Under the pieces are notes generated by a model, which was given only the letters and a program-made list of their open reading frames with translations, had not been told where the DNA came from and made no database searches. A program made the position numbers and the translations under genes. Below, piece by piece: positions 26,235 to 36,770 of a stretch of 64,000 nt of DNA; position 1 is the stretch's first letter, and each line of letters starts with the position of its first letter. The DNA comes from Streptomyces flavofungini (GTDB taxonomy: Bacteria; Actinomycetota; Actinomycetes; Streptomycetales; Streptomycetaceae). The stretch lies in the NCBI RefSeq assembly GCF_014650815.1, contig NZ_BMVR01000022.1, forward strand, positions 1-64,000, read 5' to 3'.

Positions 26235-26846
26235 CTATACCCAACCTCGCTCCCGCGCGAGCCGCACCGCCGCATGCCGGTTCTCCGCACCGATCTTGGT
26301 GACCGCCGAGGAGAGGTAGTTGCGGACCGTCCCCTGGGAGAGCGCGGCGCGCTCCGCGATCTCCGACACGGGTGCGCCGTCGGCGGCGAGTTCGAGCACC
26401 TCGGCCTCGCGGGCGGTCAGCGGGGAGTCCCCGGCGGAGATCGCGTCGGCGGCCAACTCCTGGTCCACGTAGCGGTTTCCGGCGTGGACGGAACGGATGA
26501 TCTCCGCGAGGCGCTGCGCGCTGACCGTCTTCGGGACAAACCCCCGCACACCCGCTTCGAGTGCCCGCTTGAGGTGTCCGGGCCGGCCGTGACTGGTGAC
26601 GATCATGGTGCGGCAGGCGGGGAGTTCGTCCCGCAGGAGTGTGGCGACACTCACACCGTCGGCGCCCGGCATCTGCAGATCGAGCACGGCGACGTCCGGC
26701 CGGTGGGCCCGCGCCATGGCCAGCGCCTCGGGTCCGGACGCGGCCTGGGCGACGACGGCCAGGTCGTCCTCCAGGGCGAGCAGGGCGGCGAGCGCGCCGC
26801 GGATCAGGTGCTCGTCGTCGGCGAGCAGCACGCGTACGGCGGTCAT
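26235..26846 (-). CDS. LuxR/NarL-type response regulator
   Basis: The ATG at 26846 (MTAVRVLLADDEHLIRGALA) gives 203 aa. The receiver domain spans residues 1-120 with the acidic pocket D10-D11, the phospho-acceptor D56 in VLDLQMPGADG, Thr/Ser in IVTSHG and Lys in FVPKTV. The LuxR helix-turn-helix covers about 138-200 (LTAREAEVLELAADGAPVSE). The start overlaps the kinase stop by 4 nt. It is the last gene of an ABC transporter-kinase-regulator operon and probably activates or represses that operon. Confidence 0.93.
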   Translation of the reverse strand: MTAVRVLLADDEHLIRGALAALLALEDDLAVVAQAASGPEALAMARAHRPDVAVLDLQMPGADGVSVATLLRDELPACRTMIVTSHGRPGHLKRALEAGVRGFVPKTVSAQRLAEIIRSVHAGNRYVDQELAADAISAGDSPLTAREAEVLELAADGAPVSEIAERAALSQGTVRNYLSSAVTKIGAENRHAAVRLARERGWV

Positions 26847-28138
26847 GAGGCCTTGGTCTCCGGGGTGCGGGGGACGGCGTCTGTCGGGGCCGATGTCCGG
26901 TCCGGGCGGCCGGTCTCCGGCAGCGGCACCAGCGCCGTGAGCCGGAAGCGCCCCTGTGCCGAGGTGTGCTCCAGCGTGCCGCCCACGGTGGCGAGCCGTT
27001 CCCTGAGGCCCCTGAGCCCGGACCCGCCGCTGCCGACGGGAGCCTCGGGCGCCCCGTCGTTCTCGATGGTCAACTCCGTACGTCCTTCCGTCACCGAAAC
27101 CGTGATGGCGCAGGTCTCCGCGTCCCCGTGCCGCAGCACGTTGGTCGTGCCCTCGCGCACGACCCACCCGAGCGCCGCCTGCACGGCCGGGGGCAGGCGG
27201 CGCTCGGACGGGTCGTTCGCCCCCGTCACCCGGCAGCGGATCCCGGCGGCCTCCAGGACGCCCTGCGCGCCCGCGAGTTCGGCGCCCAGCTCGGCCTCGC
27301 GGTAGCCGCGGACGACGTCCCGTATCTCCCGCTGGGTCTCCTGCGCGATCCGCTGCACCTCGACCATCTGGTCCACCGCCTCGGGCCGGCCGCGGCGGGC
27401 GAGCTGCACGGCGAGCTCGCTCTTGAGGGCGATGACGGCGAGGTTGCGGCCCATGACGTCGTGCAGGTCGCGGCCGAAGCGCAGGCGTTCCTCGGCGACG
27501 GCGAGCCTGCTCTCGGTCTCGCGGGCCCGCTCGGCCTCCCACATCACGGACAGCGTCCAGGCCCCGCAGCGCGAGGTCAGCAGCGAGAGCATGCCGCCCG
27601 CGGCGACGAGCGCGCCGACGCCGACCAGCTCGCCGCCGCGCGCGCCGACGGCGGCGAAGGCGGCCACGAGGACCACGACGAGCACGGCGAGGTGGCGGAA
27701 GAAGTTCCGGATGGACAGGGCGAAGCCGAGCGCCTCCGCGTACGGGGTGATCAGGAAGAGCACGCCGAGGACGAGCACGCCGTCCTCGATGCCGTCGACG
27801 CGCCGCAGGGCGAGGGCGAGGCCGAAGCCGAGGAGGCAGAGGCAGAGCATCAGGGCCAGGTCGCGGCGCGGGAACTCGGCGTGGCCCAGGTAGTGGTCGA
27901 GGGCGCGGCGCAGCGAGCGGTTGATCTGTACGCACTGGAGCGCGGCCACCGCGATCATCGACCAGCCCAGGACCTGCGCCGCGGGCTCGTGCCGCAGGCC
28001 CAGGCCCACCGGCAGCGCGCACCAGCTGAGGAAGAAGATCCAGGGCACGGTGTGCCACATGACCACGCTCTGGAGCTGGACCTGTTCGATCTTCCTCAGG
28101 TCGCGCCAGCGTCGCTGCATCCGCCGAATCCGGCCCAC
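26843..28138 (-). CDS. Sensor histidine kinase (NarL-partner HisKA_3 type)
   Basis: A GTG at 28138 with AAAGGA at 9 nt gives 431 aa; an ATG 18 nt later is the alternative. About five membrane helices occupy residues 30-185. HisKA_3 follows with RLRFGRDLHDVMGRNLAVIA (phospho-acceptor His in RDLHDV). The ATPase part shows REGTTNVLRHGDA (N box), the ENDG G1 box and GSGLRGLRERL (G2). The C-terminal 35 residues are Pro/Thr-rich. It senses an unknown signal through its membrane part and phosphorylates the adjacent regulator. Confidence 0.92.
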   Translation of the reverse strand: MGRIRRMQRRWRDLRKIEQVQLQSVVMWHTVPWIFFLSWCALPVGLGLRHEPAAQVLGWSMIAVAALQCVQINRSLRRALDHYLGHAEFPRRDLALMLCLCLLGFGLALALRRVDGIEDGVLVLGVLFLITPYAEALGFALSIRNFFRHLAVLVVVLVAAFAAVGARGGELVGVGALVAAGGMLSLLTSRCGAWTLSVMWEAERARETESRLAVAEERLRFGRDLHDVMGRNLAVIALKSELAVQLARRGRPEAVDQMVEVQRIAQETQREIRDVVRGYREAELGAELAGAQGVLEAAGIRCRVTGANDPSERRLPPAVQAALGWVVREGTTNVLRHGDAETCAITVSVTEGRTELTIENDGAPEAPVGSGGSGLRGLRERLATVGGTLEHTSAQGRFRLTALVPLPETGRPDRTSAPTDAVPRTPETKAS

Positions 28139-28176
28139 CGCTCCCTGTCCTTTCGCCCCGCCCGGCTTTCCCCCGG

Positions 28177-29004
28177 CTAGCGCCGCGGCTCCCAGCGGAA
28201 CCACCTTCGTACAGCAAACACGCCGACTCCGATCCAGGCCACCGCGATCACGACGGCGCCGAGCGCGTCGGACGCGGACATGTCGCCGGTCCAGCCGCCG
28301 CGGATCAGCTCGATCGTCGGGGTGAGGGGCAGCAGTTCGCAGACGGCGGCGAGCTTGTCCGGCATGACTTCGAGGGGCACGAGTGTGCCGGAGCCGATGA
28401 ACGAGACGAGCAGCAGCGGCATGGCCGCGACCTGGGCGCTCTCCACGCTGCGGCTGAAGGTCGCCGTGACCGCGGCGAGCACGGGCCAGAGCGCGAAGGC
28501 GAGGAGCAGGCCCAGGACGGCGTGGAGGGGCGCGTCGGGCGCGCCCACGTCGAGCAGCGCCACGCAGGCGCCGGTCAGGATCAGGCACTGCGCGAACCCG
28601 ACGGCCACGGACGGCACGGCGGAGCCCGCGAGGATCTCGATGTCCCGCACCTCACCGGTGCGCAGCCGCTTCAGTACGAGTTCCTCGCGCCGGGCCGCGT
28701 AGACGCTGACCAGGGCCGAGTACACCGCGAAGAGCAGGGAGAAGCCGATCGCGGACGGCAGCACGACCGAGCCGATCGACAGGCCGGTGCCGTCCAGGTC
28801 CATCCCGTCGGCGGCCTGGCGCACGCTGAACGGCATCACGAGCGGCACGAACATCGCCGCGAACATCGTGCCCTTGCTGCGGCCGAGCAGCGTCAGCTCG
28901 GCGCGGGCGAGGGACCGCAGGCGTCCGGCGGCGGTGGTGCGGGTCGCGGCCCTGCCGGGCCGGGAGACCGTTGCCGCGGTCGTGCTCGGGGTCGTGGAGC
29001 TCAT
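28177..29004 (-). CDS. ABC-2 type transporter permease
   Basis: The 275-aa protein has a Thr/Ser-rich cytoplasmic N-terminus and six hydrophobic segments from about residue 45 to 265, including the ABC-2 features VSVYAARREELVLKRLRTGEV and LLPLTPTIELIRGGW. GGAGAAGG lies before the ATG at 29004, which overlaps the ATPase gene stop by 4 nt. With the upstream ATPase it forms an exporter, probably for a drug, peptide or lipid. The downstream kinase gene starts 38 nt after its stop. Confidence 0.9.
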   Translation of the reverse strand: MSSTTPSTTAATVSRPGRAATRTTAAGRLRSLARAELTLLGRSKGTMFAAMFVPLVMPFSVRQAADGMDLDGTGLSIGSVVLPSAIGFSLLFAVYSALVSVYAARREELVLKRLRTGEVRDIEILAGSAVPSVAVGFAQCLILTGACVALLDVGAPDAPLHAVLGLLLAFALWPVLAAVTATFSRSVESAQVAAMPLLLVSFIGSGTLVPLEVMPDKLAAVCELLPLTPTIELIRGGWTGDMSASDALGAVVIAVAWIGVGVFAVRRWFRWEPRR

Positions 29005-29999
29005 GCCACCTTCTCCTCGTCGTACGTGTTCCGGCCGGGCCGGGCAGCGGTCGCGCCGGAGCCCGGCCGTTCCTCGTGGCCCCGCGTCGCCTCCTGGGCG
29101 ATGCGCAGGAAGGCCTCCTCCAGGGACGCGGCCCGGACGTCGAGTCCGCGCAGTTCGACGCCGGTCTCCCGGGCCCAGACGAGCAGCCCGGTGGCGGCGT
29201 GCTGGAGCGCGTCGGTGCGCAGCCGTACGGTGCGGCCGCGCAGTTCGTGTCCGGTGACGCCGAGCGCGGGGAGCGGCGGCAGGTCGCCGAGGTGGTAGCC
29301 GTCGGGCAGGTCGAAGGAGATGTGGGAGGGCTGGGAGGCGACGACGTCGGTGACGGTGCCCGCGGCGGCGATGCGGCCCTCGTGCAGGATCGCGAGGCGG
29401 TCGGCGAGGTTCTCGGCCTCTTCCAGGTAGTGCGTGGTGAGCAGCACGGTGGTGCCCCGGTCGCGCAGGCCGCGTACCAAGTCCCAGGTCTCGCGGCGGC
29501 CTTCGGCGTCGAGTCCGGTCGTGGGCTCGTCGAGGAACAGGACCTCGGGGTCGCCGAGGAGCGCCATCGCGAGGTCGAGGCGGCGCTTCTCGCCGCCGGA
29601 GAGCTGTTTCACGCGGACGCCGCCGCGGGCGGCGAGCCCGACGGCTTCGAGGGTCTCGCCGACGGGGCGGGCCCCGCTGGTGCACCCGGCCCACATGCGC
29701 GCGGTCTCGTGGACGGTCAGCTCGGAGGGGAAGCCGCCTTCCTGGAGCATCACGCCGATCCGGGGCCGGACCGCGTCGCGCTCGCGGTACGGGTCGTGCC
29801 CGAGCACCCGCACGGTGCCGGCGGCGGGTTCGGCGAGGCCTTCGAGGATTTCGACGGTGGAGGTCTTGCCCGCGCCGTTGGTGCCGAGCAGAGCGAACAG
29901 CTCGCCGCGACCGGCGGTGAACGAGATCCCCCGGACCGCTTCGAAGCCTCCCGTGTAGCGGCGCCGCAGGTCCGTCACTTCGATCACTTGGTCTGTCAT
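29001..29999 (-). CDS. ABC transporter ATP-binding protein (drug-export type)
   Basis: The 332-aa protein has Walker A GTNGAGKTS near residue 39, the Q loop in GVMLQEGGF, signature QLSGGEKRRLDLAMALL, Walker B VLFLDEPTTGLDAEGR and the switch His in LLTTHYLEEAE. The C-terminal 110 residues form the extra domain of CcmA/DrrA-like exporters. It is the first gene of the minus-strand operon ATPase-permease-kinase-regulator. An inverted repeat 43 bp upstream is a likely control site. Confidence 0.93.
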   Translation of the reverse strand: MTDQVIEVTDLRRRYTGGFEAVRGISFTAGRGELFALLGTNGAGKTSTVEILEGLAEPAAGTVRVLGHDPYRERDAVRPRIGVMLQEGGFPSELTVHETARMWAGCTSGARPVGETLEAVGLAARGGVRVKQLSGGEKRRLDLAMALLGDPEVLFLDEPTTGLDAEGRRETWDLVRGLRDRGTTVLLTTHYLEEAENLADRLAILHEGRIAAAGTVTDVVASQPSHISFDLPDGYHLGDLPPLPALGVTGHELRGRTVRLRTDALQHAATGLLVWARETGVELRGLDVRAASLEEAFLRIAQEATRGHEERPGSGATAARPGRNTYDEEKVA

Positions 30000-30042
30000 G
30001 AATCAAGGCTCGCCCGCGGTCGAAGGCGCAGGCAGTGCGCGT

Positions 30043-30069
30043 TGTCATCGACTCGCATGACAAATGTCA
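30043..30069. promoter_or_regulatory. Inverted repeat operator upstream of the ABC/two-component operon
   Basis: TGTCAT-CGACTCGC-ATGACA at 30043-30062 is a perfect 6-bp inverted repeat with an 8-bp spacer, and a third half-site TGTCA follows at 30065. It lies 43 bp before the first ATG and may be bound by the operon's own response regulator. Confidence 0.5.
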
Positions 30070-30110
30070 GACGCGCGGGCCGCCGCCTTCGGGGCGTACC
30101 GGAACACGAC

Positions 30111-30141
30111 GAAGGCCCGGTGTCTGGGACACCGGGCCTTC
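30111..30141 (-). terminator. Terminator of tRNA-Gly copy 2
   Basis: GAAGGCCCGGTGTC-TGG-GACACCGGGCCTTC is a perfect 14-bp stem with a 3-nt loop, 9 nt past the tRNA 3' end. Confidence 0.88.
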
Positions 30142-30149
30142 GTGACTGG

Positions 30150-30222
30150 AGCGAACGACGAGGTTCGAACTCGCGACCTCAACCTTGGCAAGGTTGCGCT
30201 CTACCAACTGAGCTACGTTCGC
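30150..30222 (-). tRNA. tRNA-Gly (anticodon GCC), copy 2
   Basis: This gene matches the copy at 26139 except for one compensated pair in the acceptor stem (GCGAACG/CGTTCGC) and one in the T arm (GCGAGTTCGAACCTCGT). It has 73 nt, anticodon GCC and no encoded CCA. Confidence 0.95.
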
Positions 30223-30301
30223 ATTGCCTCCGACCAGCTCTCACTGATCGGCGCGAGCACCAGCTTACCGCACCCGAATGGGTGGTCGGTGAGCGGTGCG
30301 G

Positions 30302-30373
30302 AGCGGGTGACAGGAATTGCACACTGCGCCTTCCCCCTGGAAGGGGGATGTTCTACTACTGAACTACACCCGC
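30302..30373 (-). tRNA. tRNA-Gly (anticodon TCC)
   Basis: This is a 72-nt gene with acceptor GCGGGTG/CACCCGC, D arm TAGTTCAGTAGTAGAAC, anticodon arm TCCCC-CTTCCAG-GGGGA with TCC, and T arm with GTGCAATTCCTGTC, a slightly unusual T loop. It reads GGA and GGG codons. CCA is not encoded. Confidence 0.93.
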
Positions 30374-30517
30374 ACGACTCCTCGGGGTTCGGCCTTTTCG
30401 GCCTTGCCCTTCGGCGTGCTCCAGACTCTAGCTGACCAGCGGGGGTGCTGCGCAAGTCGGTTGCGCGAGCACCCCCGTCCCGGGGTTCCCGCGGGCCCCC
30501 GGGGCCACCGCCCGGAG

Positions 30518-30835
30518 TCAGTTGGCGGCCTCGAACGCCTCGTACACCTTCTTCGGGATCCGGCCGCGCGGCGGTACGTCCAGGCGGTGCGAGCGGGCCC
30601 AGGCGCGTACGGCCGCCGGGTCGGGGGTCACCGCGGTGTGCCGGTAGACCTTGCCGGACTTCGACTGCTTGCGGGCCGCCTGGAGGTAGGGGCCGAGGAC
30701 CTTGCGGAGTTTCTCGGCATTGGTTTGGTTGAGGTCGATCTCGTACGACTTCCCGTCCAGACCGAAGGCGATCGTTTCCGCCGCTTCTGAGCCGTCGATG
30801 TCGTCAAAGAGAGTGACCACGACACGCTGCGCCAC
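30518..30835 (-). CDS. lsrL: Lsr2-family nucleoid-associated protein (LsrL paralogue)
   Basis: The GTG at 30835, preceded by AAAGGAC, gives 105 aa. The N-terminal dimerisation domain reads VAQRVVVTLFDDIDGSEAAE, and the C-terminal DNA-binding domain is AVRAWARSHRLDVPPRGRIPKKVYEAFEAAN with an RGRIP element in place of the RGR AT-hook-like motif that inserts in the minor groove of AT-rich DNA. The location between tRNA-Gly genes and purS matches LsrL, the second Lsr2 protein of Streptomyces, as I recall. It should bind AT-rich, often foreign, DNA. Its own upstream region is notably AT-rich, so self-binding is plausible. Confidence 0.88.
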   Translation of the reverse strand: MAQRVVVTLFDDIDGSEAAETIAFGLDGKSYEIDLNQTNAEKLRKVLGPYLQAARKQSKSGKVYRHTAVTPDPAAVRAWARSHRLDVPPRGRIPKKVYEAFEAAN

Positions 30836-31290
30836 GAATATCGGTCCTTTCGTGCGGCGCCACCGCATTGACGTGCAACGATGTGCGGTGATGCCGACTG
30901 TCCGGCAGTTTTGGGACAAAGTATCGGCTATTGCCAATTCCTTTGTACAGTGCCTGGCATTGAATAGTGAAGCCATGGAAAACCAACCGCGTGTTCCGGC
31001 GGCGTGTCCGGGAGAATGCGGGCAGGCCGGGCGCTTCCCCTGCAGGGTGGGTGCGGTGGGGTGGCGGGCGCAATGGCGAACTGTGATCTTTTCCAGGATT
31101 TTTCGCGCACGTGTCCTGGTCGACGCCGTGCCGAACCCTTCGAAGTGACTGCGGTCACGTATGTTGCTACGAATCTACGCGGGTAGAAATTTTGTACGGG
31201 TAGTCTGAAGGAACCTGCTCGGCGGCCCGCTCGGCGCCAGGTGAGCAGTCCGCAAGCAGCACACGCAAGCACCACACACCGGGAGTGCCA
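30836..31290. other. 455-bp divergent intergenic region lsrL / purS
   Basis: This region is less GC-rich than its surroundings, with AT-rich stretches at 30905-30975 and 31160-31200. GTGAC-TGCG-GTCAC at 31145-31158 is a perfect inverted repeat. TTGCTA at 31164, TAGAAA at 31184 and TAGTCT at 31201 are promoter-like elements for purS. No gene is supported inside. AT-rich DNA next to lsrL may be a binding target of LsrL itself. Confidence 0.45.
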
Positions 31291-31554
31291 GTGGCACGCG
31301 TCGTAGTCGACGTCATGCTCAAGCCGGAGATCCTCGACCCCCAGGGACAGGCGGTGCAGCGTGCACTGCCGCGCCTCGGATTCCAGGGCATCTCCGACGT
31401 ACGTCAGGGAAAGCGCTTCGAACTCGAGGTGGACGGGCCCGTCGACGACGCCGCCCTCGCCCGTATCCACGAGATGGCGGAAACCTTCCTCGCCAACACC
31501 GTGATCGAGGACTTCGTCGTAAAGGTCGAAGAGCCGGCGGTGGAGGCGAAGTGA
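31291..31554 (+). CDS. purS: FGAM synthase subunit PurS
   Basis: GGGAG lies 5 nt before GTG 31291, which gives 87 aa; a second GTG 6 nt upstream is possible. The sequence VARVVVDVMLKPEILDPQGQAV and GISDVRQGKRFELEVDG are typical of PurS, the dimeric scaffold that lets PurQ deliver ammonia to PurL. It overlaps purQ by 4 nt, and purQ overlaps purL, forming a tight purSQL operon. Confidence 0.96.
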   Translation: MARVVVDVMLKPEILDPQGQAVQRALPRLGFQGISDVRQGKRFELEVDGPVDDAALARIHEMAETFLANTVIEDFVVKVEEPAVEAK

Positions 31555-32230
31555 CCGCTCGAATCGGAGTCGTCACTTTTCCGGGAACGCTCGACGACCG
31601 GGACACGCAGCGCGCCGTCCGCGTCGCCGGTGCCGAGGCCGTGCCGCTGTGGCACCGCGACAAGGACCTGAAGCAGGTCGACGCCGTGGTCCTGCCGGGC
31701 GGTTTCTCCTACGGCGACTATCTGCGCGCCGGTGCCATCTCGCGTTTCTCGCCGGTGATGGAGTCGGTCATCGAGCAGGCGAAGGCCGGAATGCCGGTCC
31801 TCGGGATCTGCAACGGCTTCCAGGTCCTCACCGAGACCCACCTGCTGCCCGGCGCGATGCTGCGGAACAACCACCTGCACTTCATCTGCCGCGACCAGAA
31901 GCTGCGCGTGGAGACCAACTCGACTGCCTGGACGGCCGATTACGAGACCGGCCAGGAGATCTCGATCCCGCTGAAGAACATCGACGGGCGGTACGTCGCG
32001 GACGAGCGCACCCTCGACATGCTGGAGGCGGAGGGCCGCGTCGCCTTCCGCTACCTGGACATGAACCCGAACGGCTCGCTGCGCGACATCGCGGGCATCA
32101 CGAACGCGGCGGGGAACGTGGTCGGCCTGATGCCGCACCCCGAGCACGCCGTGGAGCCGCTGGTCGGGACGGGCCGCACGGACGGCCTGGGCTTCTTCAC
32201 CTCGATCCTGAAGAACCTGGTGGGTGCACG

Positions 32231-32234
<4 letters not shown>
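31551..32234 (+). CDS. purQ: FGAM synthase glutaminase subunit PurQ
   Basis: The 227-aa class I glutamine amidotransferase has the nucleophile Cys in VLGICNGFQVL near residue 87 and His/Glu in LMPHPEHAVEP near 196-200. It starts GTG (VTARIGVVTFPGTLDDRD). It releases ammonia from glutamine for PurL in step 4 of purine synthesis. Starts and stops overlap with both neighbours. Confidence 0.97.
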
Positions 32235-34480
<2,246 letters not shown>

Positions 34481-34504
34481 CCCGTTCCTCCCTGACGTCC
34501 CGCT

Positions 34505-34541
34505 GAAGCCCCCGTTCGGACCTGGTCCGGGCGGGGGCTTC
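34505..34541 (+). terminator. Terminator of the purSQL operon
   Basis: GAAGCCCCCG pairs with CGGGGGCTTC around an inner loop that itself has GGACC/GGTCC. CGGCGTTTTC follows. Confidence 0.85.
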
Positions 34542-34558
34542 GGCGTTTTCAGGGTTGC

Positions 34559-34583
34559 ACGTAATTACGTAGTTACGTAATCT
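34559..34583 (+). promoter_or_regulatory. Palindromic 8-bp repeats overlapping the -10 of the ArsR-like gene
   Basis: ACGTAATT-ACGTAGTT-ACGTAAT is a near-perfect direct repeat of period 8 that is also locally palindromic. The last copy runs into TAATCT at 34578-34583, the -10 box, 7 nt before the ATG. This geometry fits autorepression of a leaderless gene. Confidence 0.6.
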
Positions 34584-34589
34584 CGGATC

Positions 34590-35096
34590 ATGGATCTGGA
34601 GGAGCGCGTCGCCGAGCTCGAACGGCGCCTGGCGGCCCTGGAGAGCGCGGGCCCGCCCGCGCCTCCCGTCGGCGAGGGGGACTTCTGGGCGCTCGACGCG
34701 CTGAAGGCGCGGTATCCGGTGACCGACGACGCGGACGGCGCCGTCCTGTTCACCGGGGCGGTGCGGGTGCCGACGGGGCATCGGTACGAGTGGCAGTACG
34801 GCCTGCTCACCGAGACGGTGTTCGAGGGCGACTGGTCCGAGGCGGCCGAGTCGTTCGCCGCGCTCGGCCATCCCGTGCGGCTGCGGCTGCTGCGGGAGAT
34901 CGTCGGCGGCAGGCGCACCGCCGCCGACCTCGCCGCCCTCGACGACATCGGCACGACCGGCCAGATCTACCACCACCTGCGCCAACTGACCGGCGCGGGC
35001 TGGCTGCACACCACCGAACGCGGCCGCTACGAGGTCCCGGCGGGGCGGGTGGTGCCGCTGCTCGTGGTGCTCACCGCCGCGCGTCCCGTGACCTGA
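34590..35096 (+). CDS. ArsR-like winged-helix regulator with N-terminal coiled coil
   Basis: The 168-aa protein begins MDLEERVAELERRLAALESA, a short coiled coil. The DNA-binding part is at about residues 88-150: SFAALGHPVRLRLLREIVGGRRTAADLAALDDIGTTGQIYHHLRQLTGAGWL, an ArsR/HTH_20-type domain. No cysteine cluster for metals is present. The mRNA appears leaderless, and repeats overlap its promoter. The M23 peptidase gene starts 61 nt after its stop and could be co-transcribed or regulated by it. Confidence 0.85.
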   Translation: MDLEERVAELERRLAALESAGPPAPPVGEGDFWALDALKARYPVTDDADGAVLFTGAVRVPTGHRYEWQYGLLTETVFEGDWSEAAESFAALGHPVRLRLLREIVGGRRTAADLAALDDIGTTGQIYHHLRQLTGAGWLHTTERGRYEVPAGRVVPLLVVLTAARPVT

Positions 35097-35156
35097 CCGC
35101 TTTCTGTCTGACCGATTCCTGTACGAACCTGACCGCTTTCTGTGCGAGGGGGACTC

Positions 35157-36032
35157 GTGTCCGTACGTCAACGCAAGCTCGCCGCGCTGGTCAAGCGCCT
35201 GCTGTGGCTGCTCTTCTTCGCCCAGGTGGTCGCCGGGACCTTCGTGGACCTGCCGTACAACTACTGGGTGGGCTGGCTGCCCGCGCTCGGCGCGATCGCC
35301 ATCAGCGTGGTGACCTACCGCTCCGCCAGGCGGCGGATCGCGGCGGAGCCCCCGGCCCCGGTCGAGGTCGAGGCCCCGGTCACCGGCCGCTGGTCCGCGC
35401 TCAACAGCCCGGCCGACAAGGTGCCGAGCCACGGCACGCACGGCCTCGGCCAGACGTACGCCATCGACATCACGGCCGAGCCGCAGGACCCGGCGCGGGC
35501 CCGCCCCGCCCCTGTCTGGTTCTGGCCCGTCGCCCGGCGCGGTCGGGCCTACCCCGCCTTCGGGGCGCCGCTCCTCGCGGTGGCCGACGCGACCGTCGTG
35601 CACGCCGAGGACGGCCAGCGCGACCACCTCAGCCGCAGCTCCCTCGCGGGGGTGCTGTACTTCTGGCTGGTCGAGGGCATCGGCAGGTCCCTGGGCGGCG
35701 CCCGCCGGATCGTCGGCAACCACATCGTCCTCGACCTCGGTGAGGGGACGTACGCCCTGTACGCGCACGTCCAGCAGGGCTCGCTCGCGGTCCGGGCGGG
35801 GGACGAGGTCGTCGCCGGGCAGCGGCTCGGCGGCTGCGGGAACTCGGGCAACTCCACCGAGCCGCATGTGCACTTCCAGCTGATGGACGGGCCGGACCTG
35901 GACACGGCCAGGGGGGTGCCCTTCCGGTGGCGGGGGGTCGGGGTGCCCGCCAACCGGGAGGTGTTCACGGTCGGGGGCGGCGAGCGGGTCGCCGACCCCG
36001 CTGGTCAGCCCGTCGGCGAAAAAGTGCACTAA
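35157..36032 (+). CDS. M23 family metallopeptidase, membrane-anchored
   Basis: GAGGGGG precedes GTG 35157, giving 291 aa. Two hydrophobic segments at residues about 13-32 and 38-54 anchor it. The M23 fold shows THGLGQTYAIDI near residue 95 (first His and Asp zinc ligands), GNHIVLDLGEGTYALYAHVQQGSL and the HVHFQL motif near 240. It probably cleaves peptidoglycan cross-links or acts as a cell-wall hydrolase regulator. A 17-bp direct repeat (ACCTGACCGCTTTCTGT at 35091 and 35127) lies just upstream. Confidence 0.88.
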   Translation: MSVRQRKLAALVKRLLWLLFFAQVVAGTFVDLPYNYWVGWLPALGAIAISVVTYRSARRRIAAEPPAPVEVEAPVTGRWSALNSPADKVPSHGTHGLGQTYAIDITAEPQDPARARPAPVWFWPVARRGRAYPAFGAPLLAVADATVVHAEDGQRDHLSRSSLAGVLYFWLVEGIGRSLGGARRIVGNHIVLDLGEGTYALYAHVQQGSLAVRAGDEVVAGQRLGGCGNSGNSTEPHVHFQLMDGPDLDTARGVPFRWRGVGVPANREVFTVGGGERVADPAGQPVGEKVH

Positions 36033-36045
36033 GTCAATATTTAAG

Positions 36046-36073
36046 CCGGGATAAAAATTCATCCTGGTATAGT
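36046..36073 (+). promoter_or_regulatory. Operator and -10 of the tetR gene
   Basis: CCGGGAT-AAAAATTC-ATCCTGG at 36046-36067 is an inverted repeat with single mismatches in each arm, in an AT-rich stretch. TATAGT at 36068-36073 abuts it and lies 7 nt before the ATG. A TetR dimer on the repeat would block its own leaderless promoter. Confidence 0.6.
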
Positions 36074-36080
36074 CCGCCGC

Positions 36081-36770
36081 ATGGCCGCACGAGAAGCCGC
36101 ACCCGCTGACCAGCCCGGGGCCCGGGCGCCGGGCCCCCGCGCGCCGGGCCTGCGGGAGCGCAAGAAGCAGCAGACCGCCGCGCGGATCTGGCAAGCCGCC
36201 GTGGAGCTGTTCGCCGAGCGCGGCTTCGACAAGGTCTCCGTCGCCGAGATAGCGGCCGCCGCCGACGTCTCGAAGATGACCGTCTTCAACTACTTCGGTA
36301 CGAAGGAGGACGTGCTCCTCGGCCCCATGGAGGAGCACGTCGCCGACGCCGCCGACGCCGTGCGCGCCCGCGCCCCGGGCGAGTCCGCCGCCGAGGCCCT
36401 GCGCCGCCAGCTGCTCGACCAGATCGAGGCCAGGGACCCGTCCGTCGGCCTGAGCGACAGCGCCCGCACGCTCCAGGTCCTGCGCCTGATCACCGAGACC
36501 CCCGTCCTGCTGCACCGCGCGCACGCCTTCCACCTGCGCCGCCAGCAGCTCCTCGCCGCCGTCCTCGCCGAGGAGACCGGCGACGCGGTCCTCGCGGAGG
36601 TCGCCGCGGCCCAACTCATCGGCGTGCGCAACGCCGTGTTCGCCGAGGTGCACCGCCGCCGCATGGCCGACGCGCCCCTCGACCAGGTCGCCGCCGACGC
36701 CGCGCGGCTCGCCCGGGACGCCTTCGGCCTGGTGGAGAAGGGCCTCAGCGGGTACGCGGTCAAGGCTTAG
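36081..36770 (+). CDS. TetR family transcriptional regulator
   Basis: The 229-aa protein has a Pro/Ala-rich N-terminus to residue 27, then the TetR helix-turn-helix RERKKQQTAARIWQAAVELF, FDKVSVAEIAAAADVSKMTVFNYFGTKEDVLL at about 28-80. The ligand domain is helical to residue 229. The next gene starts 9 nt after its stop, and its -10 box overlaps that stop, so the downstream MDMPI-like gene may be co-regulated. Ligand unknown. Confidence 0.92.
   Translation: MAAREAAPADQPGARAPGPRAPGLRERKKQQTAARIWQAAVELFAERGFDKVSVAEIAAAADVSKMTVFNYFGTKEDVLLGPMEEHVADAADAVRARAPGESAAEALRRQLLDQIEARDPSVGLSDSARTLQVLRLITETPVLLHRAHAFHLRRQQLLAAVLAEETGDAVLAEVAAAQLIGVRNAVFAEVHRRRMADAPLDQVAADAARLARDAFGLVEKGLSGYAVKA

Noticed and set aside
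26235..28217. A single 660-aa protein fusing kinase and regulator on the minus strand
   Set aside because: The upstream part of that frame is Arg/Pro low complexity and lies out of frame over the kinase gene; the regulator starts at 26846.
31145..31290. Purine riboswitch before purS
   Set aside because: I could not find the conserved three-way junction bases; only short inverted repeats and promoter-like boxes are present.
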